Shown here in pieces: positions 25,983 through 34,062 of a stretch of 64,000 nucleotides of DNA. Each line of letters starts with the position of its first letter. The stretch's first letter is position 1. Under the pieces are notes generated by a model that was given only the letters and a program-made list of their open reading frames with translations, had not been told where the DNA came from and searched no databases. Source of the stretch: an uncultured Winogradskyella sp. (GTDB taxonomy: Bacteria > Bacteroidota > Bacteroidia > Flavobacteriales > Flavobacteriaceae); assembly GCF_947498345.1 (NCBI RefSeq), contig NZ_CANMJY010000006.1, positions 234,557 to 298,556 of the forward strand, in the 5' to 3' direction. A program made the translations under genes and the position numbers.

Positions 25983-26861
25983 ATGGCATCATCCTTTGAC
26001 AAATACCAAAAGCGTAAATTAATATCTTCTTACATCTCAGTAGTAATTAGTATTGCTTTAGTATTATTCCTATTAGGTTGTCTTGGTTTATTGGTTATAA
26101 ACTCTAAAAAAGTAGCAGACCATTTTAAAGAACAAGTGGTGATGACGATTTACTTAAACGATACTGCTAAGGACGTTGAAGTCAATCAGCTTAAAAAGAG
26201 TTTGGCTATGGCAGATTATACAAAAGAAGCCCAATATGTGTCTAAAGAGGAAGCTGCTGAACTTATGAAAGCTGAAACTGGCGAGGATTTTATGGATTTT
26301 GTAGGTTACAACCCTTTAAAAAATTCTATAGACGTCTACCTAAAAGCTGATTATGTCACTACAGAACAACTTACTGAAATTACAGATAGTCTTTCTAACA
26401 AGGCATTTATTGAAGAAATACGTTACGACAATGACCTGGTAGAATTAATGAATGATAATGTAAAAAAGATTACGTTTTGGGTGTTGATTATCAGTGGGCT
26501 ATTTACATTAATTGCGGTACTATTAATCAATAGTTCCATAAGATTAGCTGTATATTCTAAACGATTTATTATAAAAACTATGCAAATGGTTGGAGCTACT
26601 AAAAGCTTTATTCGTAAACCATTTGTTTGGAAAAGTGTTCAACTTGGTATTATTGGTGCAATTGTAGCTTTAATAGGTATGGCAATCGTTTTATATTATT
26701 TAGATTTATCCTTCCCTGAGTTAGAATTACTCAGAAACACAGTAATGATCATTGCACTGTTTGTGGGCATCTTTGTTTTAGGTATTGTTATTACCTGGAT
26801 CAGTACGTTTATTGCCACACAACGCTTCTTGAATTTAAAGACGGATCAGTTGTATTACTGA
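25983..26861 (+). CDS. ftsX: cell division ABC-transporter-like permease FtsX
   Basis: 292 residues: short cytoplasmic N-terminus, TM1 at about 18-40, periplasmic domain (about 45-160; VVMTIYLNDTAKDVEVNQLKK, YVSKEEAAELM, NPLKNSIDVYLK), then three TMs (about 162-185, 210-235, 250-280) and the conserved NSSIRLAVYSKRFIIKTMQMVGATKSFIRKPF coupling segment. FtsX with FtsE activates peptidoglycan hydrolases at the septum; ftsE is not in this window. It begins a cluster with DUF3098, uppP and truB, a typical Bacteroidota order. Confidence 0.95.
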   Translation: MASSFDKYQKRKLISSYISVVISIALVLFLLGCLGLLVINSKKVADHFKEQVVMTIYLNDTAKDVEVNQLKKSLAMADYTKEAQYVSKEEAAELMKAETGEDFMDFVGYNPLKNSIDVYLKADYVTTEQLTEITDSLSNKAFIEEIRYDNDLVELMNDNVKKITFWVLIISGLFTLIAVLLINSSIRLAVYSKRFIIKTMQMVGATKSFIRKPFVWKSVQLGIIGAIVALIGMAIVLYYLDLSFPELELLRNTVMIIALFVGIFVLGIVITWISTFIATQRFLNLKTDQLYY

Positions 26862-26883
26862 TATTAAACTAATTTAATATGTC

Positions 26884-26941
26884 TCTGAACTTGTTTTAGG
26901 GTCTCTTATTATTTCTTAGGAGTTGAATCAAGTTCAGCATA
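26884..26941. repeat. inverted pair of dispersed palindromic repeat units
   Basis: ctgaacttg (26884-26892) and caagttcag (26930-26938) are a perfect 9-base inverted repeat; each begins a unit similar to gctgaaacaagttcagc seen at 36643 and 39509. The two units face each other between ftsX and the next gene and could form a large transcript hairpin. Confidence 0.6.
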
Positions 26942-27002
26942 ACAAATATGGGAGAAAAAATAATTACAGATTTATTTCGTTTTTATTTCAAAACCACCAA
27001 TC

Positions 27003-27362
27003 ATGAAAAAATCAGCTTTCTATATACTCATAGGTCTTTCGTTAATTATAGGTTGTGTTTTAATGCTAAAATCTTGTATTATTCAAAACCCTAAACCTGA
27101 AGAATGTATTGTAGTAAAGGTAAAAGTTACGAGAATTACTGAAGGTGGTGTAAAGGATATCGTGTTTTATGATGATGGCACGGAATTCTATTATATCAAT
27201 AGAGGATTAGAACAAGGCTTAAATTTAGATTCTCTTAAGACAAAAGTTTTAAATAAAACCGTTACTTTGCATTTAGCTAAGGTTTTGGGAGGTATAACAT
27301 CAGAACATATCTCGCAAATGACTTTAGGTGATGAAATTATTTATACTGAATTTTCTGAATAA
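27003..27362 (+). CDS. small membrane-anchored hypothetical protein
   Basis: 119 residues. An N-terminal hydrophobic segment (about 5-25) ends MLKSC, either an anchor or an atypical lipoprotein signal. The rest is a small globular domain (IVVKVKVTRITEGGVKDIVFYDDGTEFYYINRGLEQG, LHLAKVLGGITSEHISQM). I do not recognise a family. The stop overlaps the ATG of the DUF3098 gene by one base (taATG), so it is coupled to it. In related genomes, as I recall, ftsX is usually followed directly by DUF3098, so this gene looks like a later addition to the operon. Confidence 0.7.
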   Translation: MKKSAFYILIGLSLIIGCVLMLKSCIIQNPKPEECIVVKVKVTRITEGGVKDIVFYDDGTEFYYINRGLEQGLNLDSLKTKVLNKTVTLHLAKVLGGITSEHISQMTLGDEIIYTEFSE

Positions 27363-27625
27363 TGGGAGAAAAGAAACGAAAAGAGCAATCGAAATCTGAG
27401 TTTATTTTCGGAAAGAAAAACTACAAATGGTTGTTTATAGGCTTAGGGTTTATTGTCATAGGGTTTATATTAATGGCAGGTGGAGGCAGTGAAGATCCTA
27501 ATGTATTTGATCCTTCAATATTTAGTTGGAGACGTATTAGACTAGCACCAACATTAGTGTTAATTGGTTTTGGAATACAGGTTTATGCCATTCTTTTAAA
27601 TCCGAAAAAAGGTTCAAAAAAATAA
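27362..27625 (+). CDS. DUF3098 membrane protein
   Basis: 87 residues. A lysine-rich N-terminus is followed by FIFGKKNYKWLFIGLGFIVIGFILMAGGGSEDPNVF and SWRRIRLAPTLVLIGFGIQVYAIL, i.e. two TM helices with the conserved SEDPNVF/RRI loop of DUF3098. The family is found in Bacteroidota next to ftsX; its role in cell division or envelope is inferred from that context only. Start and upstream stop share one base. Confidence 0.92.
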   Translation: MGEKKRKEQSKSEFIFGKKNYKWLFIGLGFIVIGFILMAGGGSEDPNVFDPSIFSWRRIRLAPTLVLIGFGIQVYAILLNPKKGSKK

Positions 27626-27669
27626 CATTCTTTTTACTTACATTTGCCGCATCTCACTACACGAAGTGA

Positions 27670-27681
27670 TATTTTTGCCTC
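27670..27681 (+). promoter_or_regulatory. TAnnTTTG box 4 nt before uppP start
   Basis: TATTTTTG (27670-27677), CCTC, ATG at 27682. A TTTG at 27643-27646 lies 23 nt upstream as possible -33. The transcript would start at or next to the ATG. Confidence 0.45.
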
Positions 27682-28485
27682 ATGGAAATTTTAGACGCGG
27701 TTATTTTAGGAATCATTCAAGGACTTACAGAGTTTTTACCTGTTTCCTCTAGTGGTCATTTAGAACTTGGCAAAGCCATTTTAGGAAGTAATGCCATGCC
27801 AAAAGAAAGTCTACTCTTTACAGTGGTTCTACATTTTGCAACCGCACTAAGTACCATTGTTATTTTTAGAAAGGATATTATAGAAATTTTCAGTGGATTA
27901 TTTAAAGCTATGTCTAACAAAATCTGGACCGAAGAAGCTAAGTTTTCTGCTAAAATTATTGTTTCCATGATTCCGGCTGTAATTATAGGTTACAAATACG
28001 AACGCGTTTTTGAAGAACTTTTTGGAAATAATATTTTATTAGTTGGTAGTATGCTTATTGTTACAGCAGTTCTATTATTCTTAGCCGACAGAGCTAAACG
28101 AACGCACAAAAAAGTAGGCTTAAAAGATGCTTTAATCATAGGTGTAGCTCAAGGTATTGCCATGTTACCAGGTATCTCAAGATCTGGAGCCACAATATCA
28201 ACCTCAGTACTTTTGGGTATTGACAAAACTAAAGCCGCACGGTTTTCGTTTTTAATGGTTATACCTCTAATTTTTGGCAAAATTGCTAAAGACATCTTAG
28301 CTGGTGAAATAGATTATACAAGTACTAACTTTACCTATTTAAGTGTTGGCTTTTTAGCAGCTTTTGTTTCAGGTTTGTTTGCTTGCACATGGATGATTAA
28401 ACTTGTTAAACAAAGTAAGCTTACTTACTTTGCCATCTATTGTATTATTGTAGGTGTTATCGCTATAATCTGGTCACTTTTATAA
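27682..28485 (+). CDS. uppP: undecaprenyl-diphosphatase
   Basis: 267 residues, about eight TM helices. Both family signatures are present: GLTEFLPVSSSGHLEL (about 15-30, active-site Glu and Ser/His) and PGISRSGATIS (about 160-170). It removes one phosphate from undecaprenyl diphosphate, recycling the lipid carrier of peptidoglycan and O-antigen synthesis; it is also called BacA. The stop overlaps the truB ATG (taATG at 28483-28487). Confidence 0.96.
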   Translation: MEILDAVILGIIQGLTEFLPVSSSGHLELGKAILGSNAMPKESLLFTVVLHFATALSTIVIFRKDIIEIFSGLFKAMSNKIWTEEAKFSAKIIVSMIPAVIIGYKYERVFEELFGNNILLVGSMLIVTAVLLFLADRAKRTHKKVGLKDALIIGVAQGIAMLPGISRSGATISTSVLLGIDKTKAARFSFLMVIPLIFGKIAKDILAGEIDYTSTNFTYLSVGFLAAFVSGLFACTWMIKLVKQSKLTYFAIYCIIVGVIAIIWSLL

Positions 28486-29180
28486 TGAAAACTGGAGACG
28501 ATTTTAAAAATGGGCAAGTTCTGCTTATAGACAAACCCTTAACATGGACATCTTTTCAGGTCGTAAATAAACTACGTTGGGCTATAAGACAAGCCTTTTC
28601 AATAAAAAAGATCAAGGTGGGTCATGCTGGGACATTAGACCCTTTAGCCATAGGATTATTAGTGATTTGCACTGGTAAAATGACCAAACAAATTAACACC
28701 TTTCAAGGTCAGGAAAAAGAATATACAGGTACTTTTACTTTGGGCAGTACAACCCCTTCTTATGATTTAGAAACTGAGGTCGATGCTACATTCCCAACAA
28801 CCCATATTACAGAAGACCTAATCTATAAAACTACTAATCAGTTTATTGGTAAGATTGAACAGTTTCCACCTGTGTTTTCAGCAATTAAAAAGGACGGCAA
28901 GCGTCTCTATGAATTTGCACGTGCAGGTGAAAAGGTAGAGATAAAGTCACGCCAGATTGAGATTACTGCGTTTGAAATTACCGAAATCAATAATCTCGAG
29001 TTAAAATTCAGAGTGGTTTGCAGTAAAGGTACCTACATTCGGTCTTTAGCTCACGACTTTGGAAAAGCTCTAAATTCTGGTGCGCATTTATCAGAATTAC
29101 GTCGTACACGAATAGGGAATTTTAAGATTGAAGACGCCATGTCACCTGAAGATTTTATAGCTTCACTTCCTATAAAATAA
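28485..29180 (+). CDS. truB: tRNA pseudouridine55 synthase
   Basis: 231 residues from ATG 28485; the upstream ATG at 28440 is inside uppP in another frame and is rejected. TruB motifs are GQVLLIDKPLTWTSFQVV (about 8-25), VGHAGTLDPLAIGLLVI with the catalytic Asp (about 47), FQGQEKEYTGTFTLG, and the C-terminal RVVCSKGTYIRSLAHDFG. It makes pseudouridine 55 in the T-loop of tRNA. It lacks an added PUA domain, as usual for this size. Confidence 0.95.
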   Translation: MKTGDDFKNGQVLLIDKPLTWTSFQVVNKLRWAIRQAFSIKKIKVGHAGTLDPLAIGLLVICTGKMTKQINTFQGQEKEYTGTFTLGSTTPSYDLETEVDATFPTTHITEDLIYKTTNQFIGKIEQFPPVFSAIKKDGKRLYEFARAGEKVEIKSRQIEITAFEITEINNLELKFRVVCSKGTYIRSLAHDFGKALNSGAHLSELRRTRIGNFKIEDAMSPEDFIASLPIK

Positions 29181-29257
29181 GGCTTTAACCAGGCTTTATA
29201 GATACGATTTAAACTTTTTCAGTGTTATATTCGTATATCCATATGTTATAAACAATT

Positions 29258-29758
29258 ATGAAAAACACATTTCTAGCTTTAATAATAATAATAATAATAT
29301 CTGGGATTTTGAGTTGCAATGCTCAAAATCAAAGTAGTAAAGAAGAAAAAATACGCAAGGAAGTAAATAATGAGTTTGACAAAAATCTGTCGAAGTGTAG
29401 TATGGAGGTTGATGTTGTAACAGATTTTAATGGAAAGAGGGAGTTTTGGAGGGTTTGTAACCTAAAAGACAACTATCGAATTATAAAAATTGAATCTCAT
29501 ATTAAGGATACTTATTATCAAGAAATATATTTCGAGAAAAAGAGAGATTTAATTTATGCAAAAGAGACAGAAAACTATATGCCAAAAAATCAATTCACTC
29601 AAATGGCTTGGAATTGTGAATTCTACACAAAGAAGGGAGAATTGATTACCTTAATATCTCTTGGGCATGGGAAAACAGAAGATGATGAATGGAATCCGGA
29701 AATAATTTTTGAGATGTATAAAAGTCGACTCGAAGAGTTAGAAAAAATTAAAAAGTAA
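29258..29758 (+). CDS. hypothetical lipoprotein
   Basis: 166 residues. A very hydrophobic Ile-rich signal ends GILSC with Cys20 followed by NAQNQSS. The mature part is charged (KEEKIRKEV, KKRDLIYAKE) with single Trp-containing strands and a helical tail (EIIFEMYKSRLEELEKIKK). No known motif was recognised. It sits between truB and the TonB-like gene and may be a recent insertion in that conserved order. Codon use appears similar to its neighbours. Confidence 0.7.
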   Translation: MKNTFLALIIIIIISGILSCNAQNQSSKEEKIRKEVNNEFDKNLSKCSMEVDVVTDFNGKREFWRVCNLKDNYRIIKIESHIKDTYYQEIYFEKKRDLIYAKETENYMPKNQFTQMAWNCEFYTKKGELITLISLGHGKTEDDEWNPEIIFEMYKSRLEELEKIKK

Positions 29759-29762
29759 CTGT

Positions 29763-30497
29763 TTGAAACTAATTGAAAAACATAAAGCAGCTATCATCAC
29801 ATTTCTTCTTACAGGAACTGTGGTTCTCGCTATGTTTAGTATTCAACTCAAACAACAAGGAGACCTCATCACCGAAAGTTATTACGAGATTGAACCAGAA
29901 CCTGAAGTCTCTGAAGAAGAACTTGAAAAACCTGAAGATCTAAAAGGAGCTTCAACTAATAAAGCTTATAACGAAGACCAGGAATACAAAGACATGATGC
30001 GCAATTTTAAAACGGTAAGCGCCAATGATTTTGAGAAAACTACAAAAGCTTTAGAAGAAGCTAAAGCTAATGCAATACAAGAAGAAACCAGCTTAAATAA
30101 ATCTTATGCCAATGGTAATGCATATGCCTTAAATTCTGACGAAACACAATCTTATAAAAACCTACAGGAAAAACTCAAAAAGCGTAAAGACAATCAGAAA
30201 ATTGCCGATGAACATGCTAAAACCAAAAGTACGCTTACGTATTCCCTTAAAGGAAGAATCATGGAAAATTATGATATTCCAAGATATCTTTGTGAAAGTG
30301 GAGGGAAAATTGTCGTCAATATTAGAGTAAACAACACTGGAAAAGTAACCGAAGCTTCTGTAAATGGTTCTTCTAATTCTAATGACCAGTGTTTAATCGA
30401 TCATGCGATAGCGTATGCAAAAGATGTACAGTTTGATAGTTCAATTAAAAAAGAACAAATAGGCACCATTACCTTTTTGTTTAAAGGAAAGCACTAA
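29763..30497 (+). CDS. TonB-like energy transducer family protein
   Basis: 244 residues starting with TTG at 29763 (KLIEKHKAAIITFL); no ATG fits. TM segment about 9-27, then a Glu/Pro-rich periplasmic stretch (EIEPEPEVSEEELEKPEDL), a long charged helical linker with a coiled-coil feel (about 70-155), and a C-terminal domain (about 165-244: GGKIVVNIRVNNTGKVTEASVNG, LIDHAIAYAKDVQFD) of TonB C-terminal type. It probably spans the periplasm. Its partner receptor and ExbBD are not next to it, so its role in transport is unproven. Confidence 0.75.
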   Translation: MKLIEKHKAAIITFLLTGTVVLAMFSIQLKQQGDLITESYYEIEPEPEVSEEELEKPEDLKGASTNKAYNEDQEYKDMMRNFKTVSANDFEKTTKALEEAKANAIQEETSLNKSYANGNAYALNSDETQSYKNLQEKLKKRKDNQKIADEHAKTKSTLTYSLKGRIMENYDIPRYLCESGGKIVVNIRVNNTGKVTEASVNGSSNSNDQCLIDHAIAYAKDVQFDSSIKKEQIGTITFLFKGKH

Positions 30498-30512
30498 TTT
30501 CGACTTCAAATG

Positions 30513-31130
30513 TTAATCTAACAAACTCAACAAATTATCTAAGGTAGATTGCCCTTTATCTTTATTATACCAACGTTGTAAATCTTCTTTAAACTCTGGT
30601 GTTAATTGCCCATGTTCAGCTTTATAAGTATTTACCATAGCAGTAGCTACAGTTGGTCTTGGCCCAAAAGTATTAACAACCTCATTTGTATTATTGTCTA
30701 TCATTACTAGTTTAGGAATCGCACGTCCTCCATTGGTTAAAAACTGATCCATAAGAGCATCATTATCATCCCTTAGCACAATTTTATAGTCAATATTATC
30801 ATTAAGTTCTGCCACTTTATTAATTACAGGCATTACATGTGCTGCATCACCACACCAGCTTTCGGTAATAACCAGCCAGGTTATATTATTGCTGAAATTT
30901 TGAATCTTAGTCTTAGCCTCCTCAGAAAGCTTCACTGTTTTGTCCCAGCGTTTCATACGTCTATCATTAAGCATCGTATAGTTAGCTAAAGCCTCTGTTT
31001 TCTCATTTCCAGTTGTTGAATTTTCCTCAACTAACTTAGTTACCAAATCGCGATAGTTCTGATAACTAGTTGACTTTTCCAGGCTTTCTGAAATTATTTT
31101 ATCTACCATAGGTTGTTTTACTGTTTCCAT
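30513..31130 (-). CDS. thioredoxin-like protein (Thioredoxin_9 type)
   Basis: 205 residues without a signal peptide. The thioredoxin fold part (about 80-175) contains WLVITESWCGDAAHVMPVINKVAEL, where the CxxC is reduced to a single Cys (CGDA), then DYKIVLRDDN and GGRAIPKLVMID with the cis-Pro. It is therefore not a normal disulfide reductase. The helical N-terminus (about 1-75) is specific to this family. The ATG is 4 nt after TAAGTTTG, see separate entry. The function is unknown. Confidence 0.9.
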   Translation of the reverse strand: METVKQPMVDKIISESLEKSTSYQNYRDLVTKLVEENSTTGNEKTEALANYTMLNDRRMKRWDKTVKLSEEAKTKIQNFSNNITWLVITESWCGDAAHVMPVINKVAELNDNIDYKIVLRDDNDALMDQFLTNGGRAIPKLVMIDNNTNEVVNTFGPRPTVATAMVNTYKAEHGQLTPEFKEDLQRWYNKDKGQSTLDNLLSLLD

Positions 31131-31142
31131 AATACAAACTTA
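31131..31142 (-). promoter_or_regulatory. TAnnTTTG box 4 nt before the thioredoxin-like gene
   Basis: On the minus strand TAAGTTTG (31142-31135), TATT, ATG (31130). A clear -33 TTTG is not evident. The arrangement predicts a leaderless transcript. Confidence 0.45.
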
Positions 31143-31209
31143 ATACTGAACGGTCATAAATAATGTGACAATTGTTACCTTAGTAGCATAAAATTTAAAA
31201 ACTTACAAG

Positions 31210-31773
31210 ATGACAAAACATAGATGTGGATGGTGCGTTGGAGACCCACTTTACGAGGCTTATCATGATGAAGAATGGGGAGTACCTGTATATGATGATG
31301 CTACCTTGTTTGAATTTTTAACTCTTGAAACATTTCAGGCTGGCTTAAGTTGGATTACTGTCTTGAGAAAACGTGAAAATTTTAGAAAAGCGTTTGATAG
31401 TTTTGATTATAAAAAGATTGCAAATTATAAGCAAAATAAGATTGATCAATTGCTTCAAGATGAGGGTATCATCAGAAATAAATTAAAAGTTAACGCAACA
31501 GTAACAAATGCTCAGGCTTTTATAAAAATTCAAGATGAATTTGGATCGTTTTCAAAATATATATGGGCTTTTGTAGATGGTAAGCCTATTAAAAATAATT
31601 TTGAAGACTACAAAAAAGCACCTGCAAATACTCCGCTTAGCGATAAAATAAGCAAAGACCTTAAAAAGCGAGGGTTTAAATTTGTAGGTACTACTGTAGT
31701 TTACGCTCATATGCAAGCCACAGGAATGGTAAATGATCATGAGGTATCTTGCTTTAGGTATGATGAAGTTTAA
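31210..31773 (+). CDS. tag: DNA-3-methyladenine glycosylase I
   Basis: 187 residues, normal length. Zinc-site residues are visible at both ends: RCGWC (Cys6) with YHDEEWGVP (His19/20 region), and NDHEVSCFR near the C-terminus. LTLETFQAGLSWITVLRKRENFR holds the catalytic Glu and base-pocket Trp region typical of Tag. It excises 3-methyladenine from DNA. Its stop codon interlocks with the stop of the convergent aat gene in the palindrome TTAA (31770-31773). Confidence 0.96.
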   Translation: MTKHRCGWCVGDPLYEAYHDEEWGVPVYDDATLFEFLTLETFQAGLSWITVLRKRENFRKAFDSFDYKKIANYKQNKIDQLLQDEGIIRNKLKVNATVTNAQAFIKIQDEFGSFSKYIWAFVDGKPIKNNFEDYKKAPANTPLSDKISKDLKKRGFKFVGTTVVYAHMQATGMVNDHEVSCFRYDEV

Positions 31774-32393
31774 AGGTATTTTATAAAATCTTGTCTGGGT
31801 ATATGCTTTCCGCCAAGGCTTTCCAGATGTTTAGTATGTAACTGGCAATCAATAAGTTTATAATCAGAATTCTGCACAAAAGTGATAAAACCTACTTTAC
31901 TTGCATTACTTTCCTTAGCAAACATACTTTCTCCACAGAATACTTTATTACCTAAGTCTACCCCATACAAACCACCAACCAATTCATTATTCTTCCATAC
32001 CTCAACGGATTTTGCATAACCCAGTTTATAAAGCAATACATAAGCATTAACCATATCGTCAGTAATCCATGTACCCATTTGACCTTCTCTCTTTGCGGTA
32101 GCGCAATTTTCTATAACAGCTTCAAAATTTTTATTCACTGTAATTTTAAATTTATTTCCTTTTAAAATCTGTTTCATACTTTTTGAAACCTTTAATTCTT
32201 CAGGAAATATTACAAAACGAGGGTCTGGCGACCACCAAAGTATAGGTTCATCTGTATCGAACCATGGGAAAATCCCATTTTTATAAGCATGGAGCAAGCG
32301 TTCTGAAGATAAATCTCCACCAACAGCCAACAAACCTTCGCTTGTAGCTTCAGATAAGTCTGGAAATTCTATTTTTTGAGTTAAAAAATGCAT
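31770..32393 (-). CDS. aat: leucyl/phenylalanyl-tRNA-protein transferase
   Basis: 207 residues. The family block GLLAVGGDLSSERLLHAYKNGIFPWF (about 20-45) and WWSPDPRFV follow each other as in Aat; EGQMGTWITDDMV, SVEVWKNNELVGGLYGV and VFCGESMFAKESNASK complete it. It adds Leu or Phe from tRNA to N-terminal Arg/Lys, marking proteins for the ClpS/ClpAP route. Single gene on the minus strand; the region upstream (32394-32646) holds a possible small RNA on the other strand. Confidence 0.96.
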   Translation of the reverse strand: MHFLTQKIEFPDLSEATSEGLLAVGGDLSSERLLHAYKNGIFPWFDTDEPILWWSPDPRFVIFPEELKVSKSMKQILKGNKFKITVNKNFEAVIENCATAKREGQMGTWITDDMVNAYVLLYKLGYAKSVEVWKNNELVGGLYGVDLGNKVFCGESMFAKESNASKVGFITFVQNSDYKLIDCQLHTKHLESLGGKHIPRQDFIKYL

Positions 32394-32464
32394 TAATTAA
32401 GCATTTAAGCGATTTTTACTGTTAAATATAGTACTGTACTTTGATAGCCTAAGTTTTTTTTTGA

Positions 32465-32582
32465 TATTTGTTTTGACCTTTATTTTATAAATTTTGTTCA
32501 TCATTGCTTTTTTAAGTTTGTTTGTAAAGGTCAAAACCTAAAACCAAAATACTAAGTCCCAACTAACCATTGGGACTTTTTC
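32465..32582 (+). ncRNA. possible small structured RNA (inverted repeat plus terminator)
   Basis: Between aat and the DUF3127 gene there is a perfect 13-base inverted repeat, gttttgaccttta (32470-32482) and taaaggtcaaaac (32525-32537), followed by a hairpin agtcccaa (32555-32562) / ttgggact (32570-32577) and a T run on the plus strand, where no protein gene ends. A TTTG (32467-32470) 18 nt before AAATTTTG (32489-32496) resembles a promoter, but would start the RNA inside the first repeat's loop. A transcript of 80-118 nt is inferred. An operator or DNA palindrome is the alternative. Confidence 0.3.
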
Positions 32583-32585
32583 ATT

Positions 32586-32622
32586 AAAAAAAGACTTGCT
32601 TTCTATAAAAAAACAAGTCTTT
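32586..32622 (-). terminator. terminator of the DUF3127 gene
   Basis: Stem aaagacttg (32590-32598) / caagtcttt (32614-32622), with seven A at 32586-32592 reading as a T run on the minus strand. It lies 25 bases past the stop. Confidence 0.85.
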
Positions 32623-32646
32623 AAATTTCGTCATTTTATTTAAACC

Positions 32647-33024
32647 TTAAAACGGTAAATCGTCGTGATCGTCTTCATTTAAATCACTTACAGGTTCAAA
32701 TGCTTCAGTAGGTGGTACTGGTGGCATATCACCACTTGGTGCTTCAGCTTGTAAAGCTTCAATCCTCCAACCTTGTATAGAATTAAAATATTTTGTCTCT
32801 CCTTGTGGATTTACCCACTCGCGTCCCCTAAGATTGATATTGATTTTAACTTGCTGACCCACTTGGTAATTATTCAACAAATCTGTTTTATCTTGAACAA
32901 ATTCTACCATTATATGTTGTGGATATTGCTCTTCTGTTGTCACCACAACTTCTCTTTTTCTAAATCCATTACTACCAAAGGTTTGCGTCTCACCAATCAG
33001 CTTAATTCGTCCTTGTACTTCCAT
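32647..33024 (-). CDS. DUF3127 protein with SSB-like acidic C-terminus
   Basis: 125 residues. The first 95 form a beta-rich OB-fold-like domain (MEVQGRIKLIGETQTFGSNGFRKREVVV, YPQHIMVEFVQDKTDLLNNY, QVKININLRGREW) that is the DUF3127 family. A Pro-rich linker leads to DLNEDDHDDLPF. The ending D-D-L-P-F closely resembles the tail by which SSB binds replication and repair partners. It probably binds single-stranded nucleic acid, as inferred from this tail and fold. Monocistronic with its own terminator. Confidence 0.88.
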   Translation of the reverse strand: MEVQGRIKLIGETQTFGSNGFRKREVVVTTEEQYPQHIMVEFVQDKTDLLNNYQVGQQVKININLRGREWVNPQGETKYFNSIQGWRIEALQAEAPSGDMPPVPPTEAFEPVSDLNEDDHDDLPF

Positions 33025-33069
33025 TTTTTGCTTAATCTATATTTATTTAAATTTATGTTATTTTTTAAG

Positions 33070-33939
33070 TTACGAAAGTAATAACTTCCAGGCACTTTCT
33101 ACATCTCCATAGCTCAAATAATTTTGAGCTATTTTATGTTTTTTTCTATGTGATGCTGTTTTTATATTTGGGTAGCGTTCACTAACATCTTTTATAAACT
33201 GATTAACTTCCTCTTTACTTGGTAATGCTTCAACATTAGCTAACATTCCGAGGTTGTTTCCTGTTAAAATCATACTATTTCTAACATGTTCTGGCAAACT
33301 ATCAACACCTATTCCCAAGGTTCGTATGGGTTTAGGTATTTCAAAAAAGCCTTTTTTTGCTCTACTGTAGTAACTACCACCTGCTCTTGCCACTAAATCT
33401 AATGCGTCTTGGTTTATAGTATTATCTGCATTCATTACTTCGTCTGCAATATGAAGTTTTACCACCTCACATATCACCAAATTTCCTGCGCCACCTTCAG
33501 TACCTAAATGTACAATATCATTAACTTTGCATTCAAATTGCACTGGTGATTCTGCTACTCTAAAGGGTTTTACCTCATCTGAAGGTAACATGGTTAACCC
33601 TGTTTTTTCAAATTCATTAACTCCTTCAGGATATTCAGTACTACTCAAAGACATTTGGTGTACAATATCATAATTAACGACATTAATAACCACTTCTTTT
33701 ATAGCTTCTACGTTCTGTAGGGTATGTTTAATTGTATTATCTCTAACACGTCTGGCAGGAGAAAATATCATTATGGGTGGGTTGGCACTAAATACATTAA
33801 AAAAACTAAATGGTGATAAATTAGGGTTACCATTAGCATCAATTGTACTTGCAAACGCAATTGGTCTTGGAGCCACAGCGCTGAGCAAATAGCCATGTAA
33901 TCTACCCGTAGAAAGCGCTTTTGGATTGAAAGAAATCAT
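33070..33939 (-). CDS. flavin reductase family protein
   Basis: 289 residues. FMN-binding split-barrel motifs are GYLLSAVAPRPIAFASTIDANGNPNLSPFSFFNVFSANPP (about 17-57) with the PRP-ST pattern, then DYDIVHQMSLSSTEYPEGVNEFEKTGLT (about 107-135) and VQFECKVNDIVHLG. The family includes NAD(P)H:FMN reductases and related flavoproteins. It has an extra C-terminal helical part. The substrate is not readable; no partner monooxygenase is adjacent. The gene lies alone between the DUF3127 gene and the divergent kinase at 34063. Confidence 0.9.
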   Translation of the reverse strand: MISFNPKALSTGRLHGYLLSAVAPRPIAFASTIDANGNPNLSPFSFFNVFSANPPIMIFSPARRVRDNTIKHTLQNVEAIKEVVINVVNYDIVHQMSLSSTEYPEGVNEFEKTGLTMLPSDEVKPFRVAESPVQFECKVNDIVHLGTEGGAGNLVICEVVKLHIADEVMNADNTINQDALDLVARAGGSYYSRAKKGFFEIPKPIRTLGIGVDSLPEHVRNSMILTGNNLGMLANVEALPSKEEVNQFIKDVSERYPNIKTASHRKKHKIAQNYLSYGDVESAWKLLLS

Positions 33940-34062
33940 GTAGTTCTTTGGTTTTCAACAAATATAATTATATTGATTTGCTAATGAAAGTAATTTGTAC
34001 ATACTGCTATACAATATTATTAACAGATTTCGATTATATTTAAAAAGAAATAGCACTAACTA

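Noticed and set aside
29258..29758. Recently acquired foreign gene after truB
   Set aside because: Base composition by eye is not clearly different from its neighbours, and no mobile element borders it.
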